64,000 nt of DNA, from contig JAOTYK010000005.1 of NCBI GenBank assembly GCA_029861955.1, positions 85,045 through 149,044 on the forward strand, written 5' to 3'. Source of the DNA: Acidobacteriota bacterium. GTDB taxonomy: Bacteria; Acidobacteriota; Polarisedimenticolia; Polarisedimenticolales; Polarisedimenticolaceae. Of this stretch, positions 50,679 to 59,654 are shown in pieces (the stretch's first letter is position 1; every line of letters starts with the position of its first letter). The notes under the pieces are model-generated. The model did no database searches, was not told the DNA's origin, and was given only the letters and a program-made list of their open reading frames with translations. A program made the position numbers and the translations under genes.

Positions 50679-51956
50679 CTAGAACTTCACCGTTTCGAAT
50701 TTCTTCTCGAGCTCGGTGCCGCCATAGACGATGTCCTTGGCGGTATGGCCGTTGAGGCGGGATGTTGGGCCATAGTAACGGGCGATCAAGTAATAGCCGT
50801 CCTCAGCCACGGGCATCCAGTAGGTTCCGTCCTCAGGATCTTCCATGCTGAAGGTGAACGTGACGTTGCCGTTCTCGTCAGCTTCGGTGTTGAAGGCGTT
50901 GTAAGCCTGGATATCACTGCCGCCGATGTCCGCTGGATCCAGCGGCAGGAACGTGTCCGCACCGTAACGAGTGACCGACCAAAACAGATCGACGCCTGGA
51001 TCCATCGGTAGACTCATGACAAACGGACCGTTGGCGCCGGCAAGTCTCGTCCCGCTGCCGTCCATCGGTATCTGCTGGTAGTAGGCGTGGTGCACCGGGA
51101 ATCCAAGATGACCCATCAGCGTGCCGGCCGCACGGACCTTGTTGCTGCCTCCTGCCGGATCGTCGACGGCCTCAAACATCCCGACGTTTCCGCTGACGCC
51201 ACCTGATGCGAGAAAAGCCTTCACATCCTCGAAGGTTTCTGCGTGTACCGCCGGAGTGTAGATGCTGGCCGCCTCGGCCATGATCGCTTTGGTTTGCGGA
51301 TAGGAGTTGGAGTGCTCGATGGTCCAGGCGATCAGCGCCTGGGTGTCTGCCACATCGGGAAGTCCAATTTCTCCGACCGTCCCCGTGATCTTGGCTTGAC
51401 GTCGAAGCTCGTCAGCCTTTTCGTCTTCATTGAAGGCGAATGACTGGGTCCGGATGAAGACAAACGGAAACAGTGAGTTCGTCCTGATTTCCTGGCCTTC
51501 GGGTAACTCACCGTGGTAGTCGACGTGCGCAAGCACGAAACGCTCGCCTTCGGGCGCCAACACCTTATCGAAGAATGCGTAGTGCTCCATGTTGAAAATT
51601 TCGAGGCTGGAGTATCGATCATCCTTCGCCGGAGTTTCGATCACGACGGGACCCGAGCGCAGGTCCGCGACGGCCTTTGAGTAGAAGTGGTCGAGCGCGG
51701 GCGTGATGACGAAGGACGTGTGATCGGCAATGCGCGGGTGGTCAAACGTGTTGAATCCGAATTCCTGGACATGCTTGGTCTGCGCCGTCATGTGGTGCAC
51801 GACTCGGTAGCCGACGTACTGAACATCCGGAAGATCCGACAACTGAGTCGCCTGCTCGGTGACCGGCTCCGCGGTCTTATCCGCCGCGGGTCCACAGGCC
51901 ACAAAAACGCCGGCAAGCATCAAGCCGGTCACGATCAACACACACGTGCGTTTCAT
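50679..51956 (-). CDS. DUF1254/DUF1214 domain lipoprotein
   Basis: This is a 425-residue protein. The ATG at 51956 follows GGAGAACAACGAA, and the lipoprotein signal ends 'AGVFVACGPA'. The N-terminal DUF1254 part (about 60-190) includes 'HVQEFGFNTFDHPRIADHT' and 'GPVVIETPAKDDRYSSLEI'. The C-terminal DUF1214 part (about 310-410) includes 'GPFVMSLPMDPGVDLFWSV' and 'EDGTYWMPVAEDGYYLIAR', with the usual closing 'YGPTSRLNGHT'. Such two-domain proteins are common in marine bacteria and are of unknown function. It lies 77 bases upstream of the sulfatase gene, same strand, so joint expression is possible. Confidence 0.85.
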   Translation of the reverse strand: MKRTCVLIVTGLMLAGVFVACGPAADKTAEPVTEQATQLSDLPDVQYVGYRVVHHMTAQTKHVQEFGFNTFDHPRIADHTSFVITPALDHFYSKAVADLRSGPVVIETPAKDDRYSSLEIFNMEHYAFFDKVLAPEGERFVLAHVDYHGELPEGQEIRTNSLFPFVFIRTQSFAFNEDEKADELRRQAKITGTVGEIGLPDVADTQALIAWTIEHSNSYPQTKAIMAEAASIYTPAVHAETFEDVKAFLASGGVSGNVGMFEAVDDPAGGSNKVRAAGTLMGHLGFPVHHAYYQQIPMDGSGTRLAGANGPFVMSLPMDPGVDLFWSVTRYGADTFLPLDPADIGGSDIQAYNAFNTEADENGNVTFTFSMEDPEDGTYWMPVAEDGYYLIARYYGPTSRLNGHTAKDIVYGGTELEKKFETVKF

Positions 51957-52003
51957 TTCGTTGTTCTCCATACAGATTTGTTCGCCCTACAGTTGGGCAG
52001 AGG

Positions 52004-52030
52004 ATGCGCCGGGCCTCAAGCCCGGCGCAT
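52004..52030. terminator. Perfect 11-bp hairpin between RND permease and DUF1254 genes
   Basis: ATGCGCCGGGC (52004-52014) and GCCCGGCGCAT (52020-52030) pair perfectly around CTCAA, 52 bases after the permease stop codon and before the next gene start. No U-tract follows, so it may be a Rho-assisted terminator or a palindromic repeat. Confidence 0.45.
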
Positions 52031-52081
52031 TATATCTAGAAACCTCGCACCTGCTACTGCCGTCGAGGTCGTCTCCGCGTA

Positions 52082-55000
52082 TTAGGCGGGACTCTCCGCT
52101 TTATAGAAGATCGAATAGAACACCGGCACGATGATCAAGGTCAGAATCGTCGCGAATCCCAGCCCAAACATGATGGTGACCGCCATCGCGATGAAGAACG
52201 CATCCTGGAGCAGCGGTGCCATGCCAAGAATAGTCGTGGCCGCGGCCATCATCACCGGGATCAGACGACTGACGCCTGAATCGATGATGGCCTGGTAGGT
52301 GGACTTGCCGGCCTCGCTCTCGATCCCGATCTGATCGATCAACACGATGGCGTTCTTGATCAGCATTCCGGTCAGGCTCAGAAGTCCGAGGAGCGCCATG
52401 AAACCGAACGGCTGCCCCGTCACCAGCAGGCCCAGGACGACTCCGATCAGTGCCAACGGGACGCAGAGCCAGATGATTGCAGTCTTGCGTATGGAGTTGA
52501 AGAGCCAGACGATAATGAAAATCATGATGCCAAGAATCGGCGGGAAGTTTCCTGCCAACGCGGCTTGTGCCTTCGCCGAGTCTTCCGCCTGACCGCCCCA
52601 CGCCATGTAGTACCCGGGTCGATCGGCCAACGGCAGTAGCCAGTTTTCCCGGATCGGAATCGACTTGAACTCATGAGCCGCTGGGCGGATCCCCAACGCG
52701 GCCAGATCCACCCCCAGCGCCTGCTCGATCTCGACCTTGACGTCCTCGAAGATCTCGCTGGCCAGTCCGAGATTGGGATCGGCGAAGACCGTCACGGTCC
52801 GATTCCGGTTCCGACGCCAGACGTAGGGATCCTCAAACTCCGTTTCAAACCCCGTGACGACCTGGCCCATGGGAATCATGGACTGTGCTGCCGGACTCCA
52901 CACTCGAACGGCGTTGAGGTTTCCGAGGTCGAGACGTTCATCAGCCGGCGAACGAGCCACGATCGGGATCAGCTCGTCACCCTCGCGGTAGACACCGGCG
53001 CGAATGCCGTCGATGGCCGTTTCCAACGCACGTGCCAGCTGCGGGCGTTCGATCCCGGCGTTTCGTGCCTGCGCCTCCGCCATCTGGGGTCGCAACACCT
53101 TGACCTTCGAACGCCAGTCGTTGCGGACGCTCTTCGTGTCCGGATGGTTCTCAAGGATCGTCTCGGCTTTCGCCGCCAGCGTCCTCAAGACTTCCGCATC
53201 AGGTCCAACCACGCGGACGCGGATTTTGCCGGGTTCTCCCGGACCGTTGACGAACTTCTGACCCGCAATAATTGCCTCGGGGTACATACCAGGAAGCGTG
53301 TCTTCGACCTGACGAATCAGGGCGGGAATCTGTCGGTAGTTTTCGACTGTGACGAGGGACTGAGCGTATCCCTCCCAGGACTTTTCGCCGGAGTAGGTCA
53401 ACATGAAACGGGAATGACCGCCGCCCACGGAAGTCGCAACCCCGGTGACGCCATCGAGGCCCAGAATGAACTCTTCTGCAGACGCCACATTCTTCTCGGT
53501 CTCTTCGATTCGGATACCCTCGGGAAACCAATAGTCGACCGTAAACTGTGTCCGTGTCGAATCGGGGAAGAAGCTCTGTTTGAGCAAGCCGAATCCGACA
53601 AGCGACGCAACGAAGAGCAGGACAACGACGCCGACCGTCATCCATCGGCGACGGATGCAAGCCTCGAGCGCCCTCTTGTAGCTGGTGAATAGCTTGCTGC
53701 CATACGGATCTTTCGCGTCCTTTCCACTTGCGGCCGGCTTGACCTTCAGGAACGCCGCACAGAACAGGGGCGTGATCGTGACCGCGGTGAACCAACTCAT
53801 CATCAACGAGATCAGAATCACCGAGAACAACGAACGGCAGTATTCGCCGGTGTTGTCCGGCGAGAGCCCGATCGCCGCAAACGCAGCAACCGCCACCACC
53901 GTCGCGCCCAGCAACGGGATCGCGGTCTGACCGACCACCTCCGATGCGGCCCTCAGTCCATCGATGCCCTGTTCCATCTTGATTCGCATGCCGTCGGTGA
54001 CGACGATGGCGTTGTCAACGAGCATTCCAAGGGCAATGACCAGGGCACCCAGAGAGATCCTTTCCAGGATGATTCCCTTGGTCCCCATGATGATGAAGGT
54101 ACCCATGATTGTGATGAAGAGAATTCCGCCGATGATCGCGGCGCTTCGCAAGCCCATGAATGCCATCAAGACGATGATCACGATGAGAACGGCTTCGGCG
54201 AGATTGATCAGGAATCCGTTGATCGACTGGGTCACGGCTCGAGACTGGAGAGAGATGATGTTGAGATCCATCCCCAGAGGTGCCTGGCCGACGAGTTCGG
54301 AAAGACGATTGTCCACGCCTTCACCCATGACGACGACGTTGCCGCCCAGCACCGTCGAGATACCAAGTCCCACGGAACGCTGGCCGTTGTAGCGAAGAAT
54401 CTTCCTGGGTGGATCTTCGTAACCTCGGGATATATCCGCGACGTCACGCAAGTAGGTCAGGCGGCTGGATCCCGTACTGCGACCGCGAATCAACAAGTCG
54501 CCGAACTCTTTCTCCGACGTGAATTCGCCGGTTGGGTTGACCGCAACGCGCTCACTTCCCAGCGAGGCTTGACCCGCCGACGTAATCAGATTCTTTGAAG
54601 AGAGTGCCTGCAACAATTCGTCCGGAGAGATGCCAAGTTCCGCCATCTTCGAGCGTCGCATCTCGACGTAGACGACTTCCTTGCGATCGGCGATGATCGC
54701 CACACGCTTGACATCCTGAACCTGCAGCAATTCCCGCTGCAGGAACTTGGCGTAGTCGTAGAGTTCCTTGTAGTTGTATCCCTCGCCGGTGATCGCCATG
54801 TAGGCGCCGTAGACGTCTCCAAAGTCGTCGTTGACCAGGGACGGACCGGCACCGGGCGGCAGATTTCGTTCCGCATCGCCGACCTTTCGTCGCAACTCGT
54901 CCCAGACCTGTGGCAGGACGCTCTTGTCGTACCGATCCTTCATGGTCACCTTGACGTAGGACATGCCGCGTGAAGACCTGGATTCGACCTGCTTGAGTTG

Positions 55001-55225
55001 GCCCATCTCCTGGGCCGCCTTCTCGATGACGTTCGTCACCTCTTCCTCGACCTCGGTCGCCGAAGCACCGGGATACGGAGTGAAGATGATGGCGTCCTTG
55101 ATCGTGAACTCGGGGTCCTCAAGACGCGAGAGATTCTGGAAGGACTTTGCCCCCACGACGACCAGGACGAAGGCCACGACCCAGGTCACCACACTGTTAC
55201 GAATCGAGTACTCGGCAATATTCAT
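52082..55225 (-). CDS. RND-family efflux permease (HAE1 type)
   Basis: This is a 1047-residue inner-membrane pump. It shows the twofold RND layout: TM1 at 12-30, a large periplasmic domain, a bundle TM2-TM6 (about 340-480), TM7 near 530, a second periplasmic domain and TM8-TM12 (about 860-1040). The proton-relay region of TM4 is present ('GALVIALGMLVDNAIVVTD', one Asp where AcrB has two), as is the Lys of TM10 ('GMLIKNAIVLIDQI'). It would assemble as a trimer with the adaptor (55230) and outer-membrane factor (56303). The stop of the adaptor lies 4 bases upstream. Substrate unknown: the sequence resembles multidrug rather than metal pumps. Confidence 0.93.
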   Translation of the reverse strand: MNIAEYSIRNSVVTWVVAFVLVVVGAKSFQNLSRLEDPEFTIKDAIIFTPYPGASATEVEEEVTNVIEKAAQEMGQLKQVESRSSRGMSYVKVTMKDRYDKSVLPQVWDELRRKVGDAERNLPPGAGPSLVNDDFGDVYGAYMAITGEGYNYKELYDYAKFLQRELLQVQDVKRVAIIADRKEVVYVEMRRSKMAELGISPDELLQALSSKNLITSAGQASLGSERVAVNPTGEFTSEKEFGDLLIRGRSTGSSRLTYLRDVADISRGYEDPPRKILRYNGQRSVGLGISTVLGGNVVVMGEGVDNRLSELVGQAPLGMDLNIISLQSRAVTQSINGFLINLAEAVLIVIIVLMAFMGLRSAAIIGGILFITIMGTFIIMGTKGIILERISLGALVIALGMLVDNAIVVTDGMRIKMEQGIDGLRAASEVVGQTAIPLLGATVVAVAAFAAIGLSPDNTGEYCRSLFSVILISLMMSWFTAVTITPLFCAAFLKVKPAASGKDAKDPYGSKLFTSYKRALEACIRRRWMTVGVVVLLFVASLVGFGLLKQSFFPDSTRTQFTVDYWFPEGIRIEETEKNVASAEEFILGLDGVTGVATSVGGGHSRFMLTYSGEKSWEGYAQSLVTVENYRQIPALIRQVEDTLPGMYPEAIIAGQKFVNGPGEPGKIRVRVVGPDAEVLRTLAAKAETILENHPDTKSVRNDWRSKVKVLRPQMAEAQARNAGIERPQLARALETAIDGIRAGVYREGDELIPIVARSPADERLDLGNLNAVRVWSPAAQSMIPMGQVVTGFETEFEDPYVWRRNRNRTVTVFADPNLGLASEIFEDVKVEIEQALGVDLAALGIRPAAHEFKSIPIRENWLLPLADRPGYYMAWGGQAEDSAKAQAALAGNFPPILGIMIFIIVWLFNSIRKTAIIWLCVPLALIGVVLGLLVTGQPFGFMALLGLLSLTGMLIKNAIVLIDQIGIESEAGKSTYQAIIDSGVSRLIPVMMAAATTILGMAPLLQDAFFIAMAVTIMFGLGFATILTLIIVPVFYSIFYKAESPA

Positions 55226-55229
55226 CGGC

Positions 55230-56306
55230 TCAGTTTTCCAATTTCCGGATGGTCATTCCTTCGCGAAGTCTACTGACGGCGCTGATCGCGATCGTCTCTC
55301 CGGCGCCGAGGCCGTCGGTCAATTCAATCTGATCCGAACCGACAAGGTCGCCGGTCGTCACGTCTCGCCTGCTCACCGTCATCGCATCCGAATCCACGAC
55401 CCACACGAAGGCGGACCCTGCGTCGCCCGCCGCCACCGCGACGGCGGGAACGATGATCGGTGCATCATCTCCCTCGGAGACCGGGACCCGACCGATGACC
55501 TCTGCGGTCATGCCGGGAAGAATGTTGACGCCATCCGGTTGCGGCATGACCAACGTTGCCTGATAGGTTTGCGTAAGCGGGTCGGCCTGCGTCGCCATCT
55601 CGGTCAGTTCCAGCGGAAATTCCTGCCCCGGCGCGGCATCGAATTTGGCGAACGCCTTGGCGTTCTCCGTTCGTTGCGTGCGGAGCCGCGCAATAATCGA
55701 CTCGGGAAGATCAACCTGGATCTCGATCGTATCGATCCCAACCAGACTCAGAACCGGCTGCTTGGCCTGAACGTCCTGGAAGTTCTCGATGAATTTTTCC
55801 CCGACATGGGCGGCGAACGGTGCGCGGAGCCGAGTATCACTCAAATCGGCGCGGGCGTCATCAAGTGTCGCGCGTGTCACATCTCGGGAGGCACGAGCCT
55901 GATCCAATTGCGCCTTGGACGCGGCATCCTTTTCGTAGAGCGCAGCCAGGCGTTCGATGTCGGCCTCGGCTTTGTCGTATGTCGCCTGCGCGCTGTTCAC
56001 CTTGATGCGGAAATCTCTGGGGTCGATCTTCGCCACGACCTGCCCCTTCGAGACCTTCTCACCTTCCTGAACCGGAAGCTCGATGAGGGGACCACCGACA
56101 CGAAACGCAAGATCCACTTGCTCACCGGCGGCCACGCGACCGGGAAAGCTGACCTCACTGCCGCCGGTCATGCCACCGACTGTCAGGAGCTTGACCTGGC
56201 GGGCAACCTCCGGTTGTGCCGGAAGCTCCTCCCCGCCACCGCAGCCCGCAAGTAAGAATAGTGTGACAACTGAGATCACGATAACTGCGAACCTGACAGA
56301 TTTCAT
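55230..56306 (-). CDS. RND periplasmic adaptor (membrane fusion) lipoprotein
   Basis: This is a 358-residue lipoprotein with lipobox 'LFLLAGCG'. Family features in order: first lipoyl half 'GRVAAGEQVDLAFRVGGPL' with 'GEKVSKGQVVAKIDPRDF', a helical hairpin (about 100-150, 'KAEADIERLAALYEKDAAS'), second lipoyl half 'LRAPFAAHVGEKFIENF', a beta-barrel domain and the membrane-proximal domain ending 'SRLREGMTIRKLEN'. It links the pump to the outer-membrane channel. Its start overlaps the stop of the fusion gene by 4 bases and its stop lies 4 bases before the permease, so the operon is tightly coupled. Confidence 0.92.
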   Translation of the reverse strand: MKSVRFAVIVISVVTLFLLAGCGGGEELPAQPEVARQVKLLTVGGMTGGSEVSFPGRVAAGEQVDLAFRVGGPLIELPVQEGEKVSKGQVVAKIDPRDFRIKVNSAQATYDKAEADIERLAALYEKDAASKAQLDQARASRDVTRATLDDARADLSDTRLRAPFAAHVGEKFIENFQDVQAKQPVLSLVGIDTIEIQVDLPESIIARLRTQRTENAKAFAKFDAAPGQEFPLELTEMATQADPLTQTYQATLVMPQPDGVNILPGMTAEVIGRVPVSEGDDAPIIVPAVAVAAGDAGSAFVWVVDSDAMTVSRRDVTTGDLVGSDQIELTDGLGAGETIAISAVSRLREGMTIRKLEN

Positions 56307-58639
56307 GGCTGTTCCTCGGCGATGATGGATAGTATTCGGTCGGCGAGGGCATCTCGCTCCTCGGTTGTATGGTCGCTCTCAAACCAGGCTATCGCGCGCT
56401 GCAACTCGACGAGATCGCCCATGAATTCATAAATGGCCGAACTTGAAAACTGCTCCGCCGACAACTTCTGGTTCTGGGCATCCAGAAGATCCGTCACGTT
56501 GACGGTTCCCTCCGAATACTGTTCACGGACAAGTTCAAGACTCTCGCCCGCCGTCCGAGCGGACTGCAGCCCGAACTTGATTCGCGGGAACGAACTTTCA
56601 CAGCGACGGATCGCCGTGCGGGTGCGTTGTTCGATCATCTCCTTGAGCAACGTCTGTCGAAGACTGAGAGTCTTCTCGTCGGACTTCGCACGCCCAAGAT
56701 CTGCCTTCCTGCGCCCGCCTTCGAAGATTGAGTAGGCCGCATTGATGCTGACCGAGTAGTTATCGTCCTCCGGGAATAGAACTCCCTGGGGCGAGTTGAG
56801 CTGCTCGGAATAGGAAGCCTCCGCGAAGAATCTCGGCAATACATAGCTGCGCTCAATTTGATTCACCTGAATCCTCTGAGCGTCGATCGTTCGATCGAAG
56901 GAGGTCAACTCCGGAGAATTAGCGACGGCGATCTCGACGATCACGCTACGCACGCGATCGATGAGCGAGAAGTCATCAAATATTGGAGCGAGTCTTCCGT
57001 CGAAGACCGGAAACAGATCCGGATCGATATTTGGCGGCTCCGGCGTCCAACGGCTGTCGAGAGAGACGCCCAGGACTTGATTGAGGGCGATACGAGAGGC
57101 CTCCACCGTTTCGACCGCCCGAAACAAAGCGGTACGGCGCTCTGCGAGCACCGACTCGAGACGCAGGACCTCTTCGCGACCGGAGAACCCGACCTCCCGT
57201 CGCAATCGGGCCATTTCCAGGTTGTCCTCGGTCAATCGCAGATCGCCCGCGACGATCCTGTTCTGCGCCTGCGCCAGGGCCAGCGCGTAAAACGCCTGGC
57301 CGGCGTCGGCCAGTACGTCGAGACGCTCGCTCTCACGATCCAATCGGGCGCTCTTCTCGATCTGAGTGGACGACCGGTACGAACTCCACACGCCGTCATC
57401 GTAGATCTGCTGACGCAGTGCAAGCGAACCGAATGCGCCCTGTTCACTGTCGGTGACATCGGTATCTGCGTGTGTGTAGTTGAGATTCGCGGAGAGTTGG
57501 GGCAAGAGTCCGCTCCTGGCGCGGTCCTGGTCTATTGCGAACCCTTCTACGGCGGAGTCCGCAACCCGCAGTGAGCGACTGCCCTCTTGAACCATGGCGA
57601 ACAGTTGCTCGAAGCTGAGAGGACTGGAATCGCTCTGGAGCTCCTCGGGATGGACGAACTCTGCGAAAATCCGCGTGTCGCGACCCGGGGAATATCCGAT
57701 CTGGGCGGCAGTACGCGCGTTGACTCGCAGTCGCGTGTCGACGGATAACAAGACGGGGAGTTCCACCGCGGGTCGTCCTCGCAGCAGCCGGCCCAGGTTC
57801 AATGCAACTCGACGAACAAGCTGACCCTCGATCTCAGGGGTGACGCCCGCAAGAGCACCAAGCTCGACGTCAGAATGTCCAAGCATGCTGAAGGTCGGTA
57901 CCTTCCGTTGGTTGAGCGCCTCGATCAACGTGCGGCGTTGGTCGACGGTGAATCGCTGGAGTCGTGTCAGATAGACAGCGCTCGCCCCCCGTAACTTCTC
58001 CACCGACGCAGGGTCGTCGGGTTCGATCGGGACGACCACGATCTTGATCCCCAGTTGGCTCTGGTATCGCTCCAGGCCTGCGCGAAGTTCATCCTGGTTG
58101 ATCAGATCCTCGGGGGTGACGGCGACATGCAGCGTGTCGAATCGCACCAACTCGCGGAATGCCTCGATATCGGCGCCGGAGCGCTGCGGAATGACGACGA
58201 AATTCAGATTTGGCTTGAGCGATTCGCCTTCGTCGGAATAGGGCAACTTGAAGACGTCTGCGCGTTGGGCGAAGGTGCTGATGACGGGTTTATCCAACGC
58301 CCCTTCGGATCGGGCTGCGGCGAAAGTCACCAGGGATCCGATGGCCAGTACGAGATCGACGTCTCGATCGTCAAAAGCTGCCTGAAGCGCCTCGCGTGCG
58401 GCAGCGTAATCCCAGCCCGCGTCAAATGCCGGGTCACTCTTGAAACGAACCGTCGTTCCGTGGGGCGTGTGATTCGTCAGCTCCTGCTCCACGAGCGCGG
58501 CGAGATGATCCTGAGGGCCGGGACCGTCTCGGACGATGGCGATGGTGACCTCGGCGGCCGACGCGAGGGACACCGCGGTGATCAACCCGAGAATCACGAC
58601 AATTCGAGTCGTAGTGGATAGACGCCCTGATTGATTCAC
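56303..58639 (-). CDS. Fusion of ABC-type substrate-binding domain and TolC-like outer-membrane factor
   Basis: This is a 778-residue exported protein (GTG start, signal peptide ending 'AVSLASAAE'). Residues 29-320 form a periplasmic-binding-protein fold of the ABC_sub_bind type: 'EVTIAIVRDGPG', 'DVDLVLAIGSLVTFAAA', 'KVPTFSMLGHSDVELGALA', 'VNARTAAQIGYSP'. Residues 345-770 are a TolC/OEP domain: coiled helices such as 'LALAQAQNRIVAGDLRLTE' and 'RLESVLAERRTALFRAVE', barrel strands 'DNYSVSINAAYSIFEGGRR', ending 'GTVNVTDLLDAQNQKLSAE'. TolC proteins are about 430-480 residues, so the extra domain is a true addition. It begins the RND operon and may sense or deliver substrate to the pump (inference). 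Confidence 0.87.
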   Translation of the reverse strand: MNQSGRLSTTTRIVVILGLITAVSLASAAEVTIAIVRDGPGPQDHLAALVEQELTNHTPHGTTVRFKSDPAFDAGWDYAAAREALQAAFDDRDVDLVLAIGSLVTFAAARSEGALDKPVISTFAQRADVFKLPYSDEGESLKPNLNFVVIPQRSGADIEAFRELVRFDTLHVAVTPEDLINQDELRAGLERYQSQLGIKIVVVPIEPDDPASVEKLRGASAVYLTRLQRFTVDQRRTLIEALNQRKVPTFSMLGHSDVELGALAGVTPEIEGQLVRRVALNLGRLLRGRPAVELPVLLSVDTRLRVNARTAAQIGYSPGRDTRIFAEFVHPEELQSDSSPLSFEQLFAMVQEGSRSLRVADSAVEGFAIDQDRARSGLLPQLSANLNYTHADTDVTDSEQGAFGSLALRQQIYDDGVWSSYRSSTQIEKSARLDRESERLDVLADAGQAFYALALAQAQNRIVAGDLRLTEDNLEMARLRREVGFSGREEVLRLESVLAERRTALFRAVETVEASRIALNQVLGVSLDSRWTPEPPNIDPDLFPVFDGRLAPIFDDFSLIDRVRSVIVEIAVANSPELTSFDRTIDAQRIQVNQIERSYVLPRFFAEASYSEQLNSPQGVLFPEDDNYSVSINAAYSIFEGGRRKADLGRAKSDEKTLSLRQTLLKEMIEQRTRTAIRRCESSFPRIKFGLQSARTAGESLELVREQYSEGTVNVTDLLDAQNQKLSAEQFSSSAIYEFMGDLVELQRAIAWFESDHTTEERDALADRILSIIAEEQP

Positions 58640-58655
58640 GATGGATTCCTCTCGG

Positions 58656-59171
58656 CTATCGCGCTGACAGTTCGCGAATCAGCTTCGCAACAATTTTGTC
58701 GATCTTGTTTTCGTTTGCATCCACGCTCTGCTTGACCTTGCCGGCCGCCACTCCCCGCCAGACGACGCGCTGCGACTTTCGATCGACAAGATCGATCACG
58801 AGAGACGCAGACCGGATTTCGTAAGGGTCCACCGATCTCACGCCGGTGATGAACTCCCAGTAGGATTCATCCGACAGTTGATCGAGGGTCTGGACATCGG
58901 GAAGGACGTGGGTCACCACGATCAGGTCGGAGTTCTCCTCGACTTCGCGGAGACCGTAAGTCTGGAGATCCCTGCGCAGCGCGGATTCAATACGCGTCTG
59001 GGCTGAAACTCGGCGCGCAGGAGTGCCTGCCTTCACAGAGTAGGTAGACGATTGAGAGAGATCGAATGCGGGGTCGGATTCCACGGCGAAGCCGCCGCCC
59101 GACAACACCGACCCGAAGCCCAGTGTCAGACTCAGTAGAATCCAATAAGCGCGAGGTAGAGTGGGGGACAT
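58656..59171 (-). CDS. DUF4136 family exported protein (RND-linked)
   Basis: This is a 171-residue exported protein with an N-terminal hydrophobic segment (about 8-28) and the DUF4136 layout: 'DLSQSSTYSVKAGTPARRV', 'NSDLIVVTHVLPDVQTLDQ', 'ASLVIDLVDRKSQRVVWRG' and C-terminal helix 'NKIDKIVAKLIRELSAR'. It lies 16 bases upstream of the sensor-TolC fusion gene on the same strand and so probably leads the efflux operon. It is the third DUF4136 copy in the window and the most diverged. Function unknown. Confidence 0.82.
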   Translation of the reverse strand: MSPTLPRAYWILLSLTLGFGSVLSGGGFAVESDPAFDLSQSSTYSVKAGTPARRVSAQTRIESALRRDLQTYGLREVEENSDLIVVTHVLPDVQTLDQLSDESYWEFITGVRSVDPYEIRSASLVIDLVDRKSQRVVWRGVAAGKVKQSVDANENKIDKIVAKLIRELSAR

Positions 59172-59264
59172 TCGGCGCGCATTGTCCCATTTTCGCGCCG
59201 GTCTATCCAGAGGCCCGCGTCTCCAACTTGCATGTCATCGACGACGCAGATAGCATCGCGATTC

Positions 59265-59654
59265 ATGAGTATTTCCAGACTTTTGGCCGTCGTCGCGGGA
59301 ATAAGCCTCGTCCTGCTCGTGAACTGCCACAAGGCGCCGATCCTGCTTAGCCAGGCGATCGTGCGGAATGCATCCAGTCAACCAATCTCAAACGTACAGG
59401 TCCAGCACGAGCCGACCGGAGGCGTCGGGCGGGTCAACAGGATCCTCCCCGAGGCGGAGCTCGATCTTGGTTTTGTTCGACAGCCGATGAAGGCAAAATG
59501 GGCGATCGTCAGTTGGAAGATCTCGACGGGCGAGACCCGCCAGGCCCGGGTGGACCTGCCGCGGAGAACAGGTGCGACTGACGGCCAGACGTTCTCGCTG
59601 ATCTATACGATCGACGCCGGCGGATCCGTGTCGGCTCGCCTGATACCGGGGTGA
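59265..59654 (+). CDS. Small lipoprotein upstream of multiheme cytochrome
   Basis: This is a 129-residue lipoprotein. The ATG at 59265 gives a signal ending 'LVLLVNCHKAP', with Cys as the lipidation site. The mature part is a single beta-sandwich-like domain: 'QAIVRNASSQPISNVQVQH', 'RILPEAELDLGFVRQPMKA', 'WAIVSWKISTGETRQARVD'. No family was recognised. Its stop overlaps the start of the cytochrome gene by 4 bases (ATGA), so the two are translated together. It may help position the cytochrome at the membrane. That role is inference from coupling alone. Confidence 0.65.
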   Translation: MSISRLLAVVAGISLVLLVNCHKAPILLSQAIVRNASSQPISNVQVQHEPTGGVGRVNRILPEAELDLGFVRQPMKAKWAIVSWKISTGETRQARVDLPRRTGATDGQTFSLIYTIDAGGSVSARLIPG

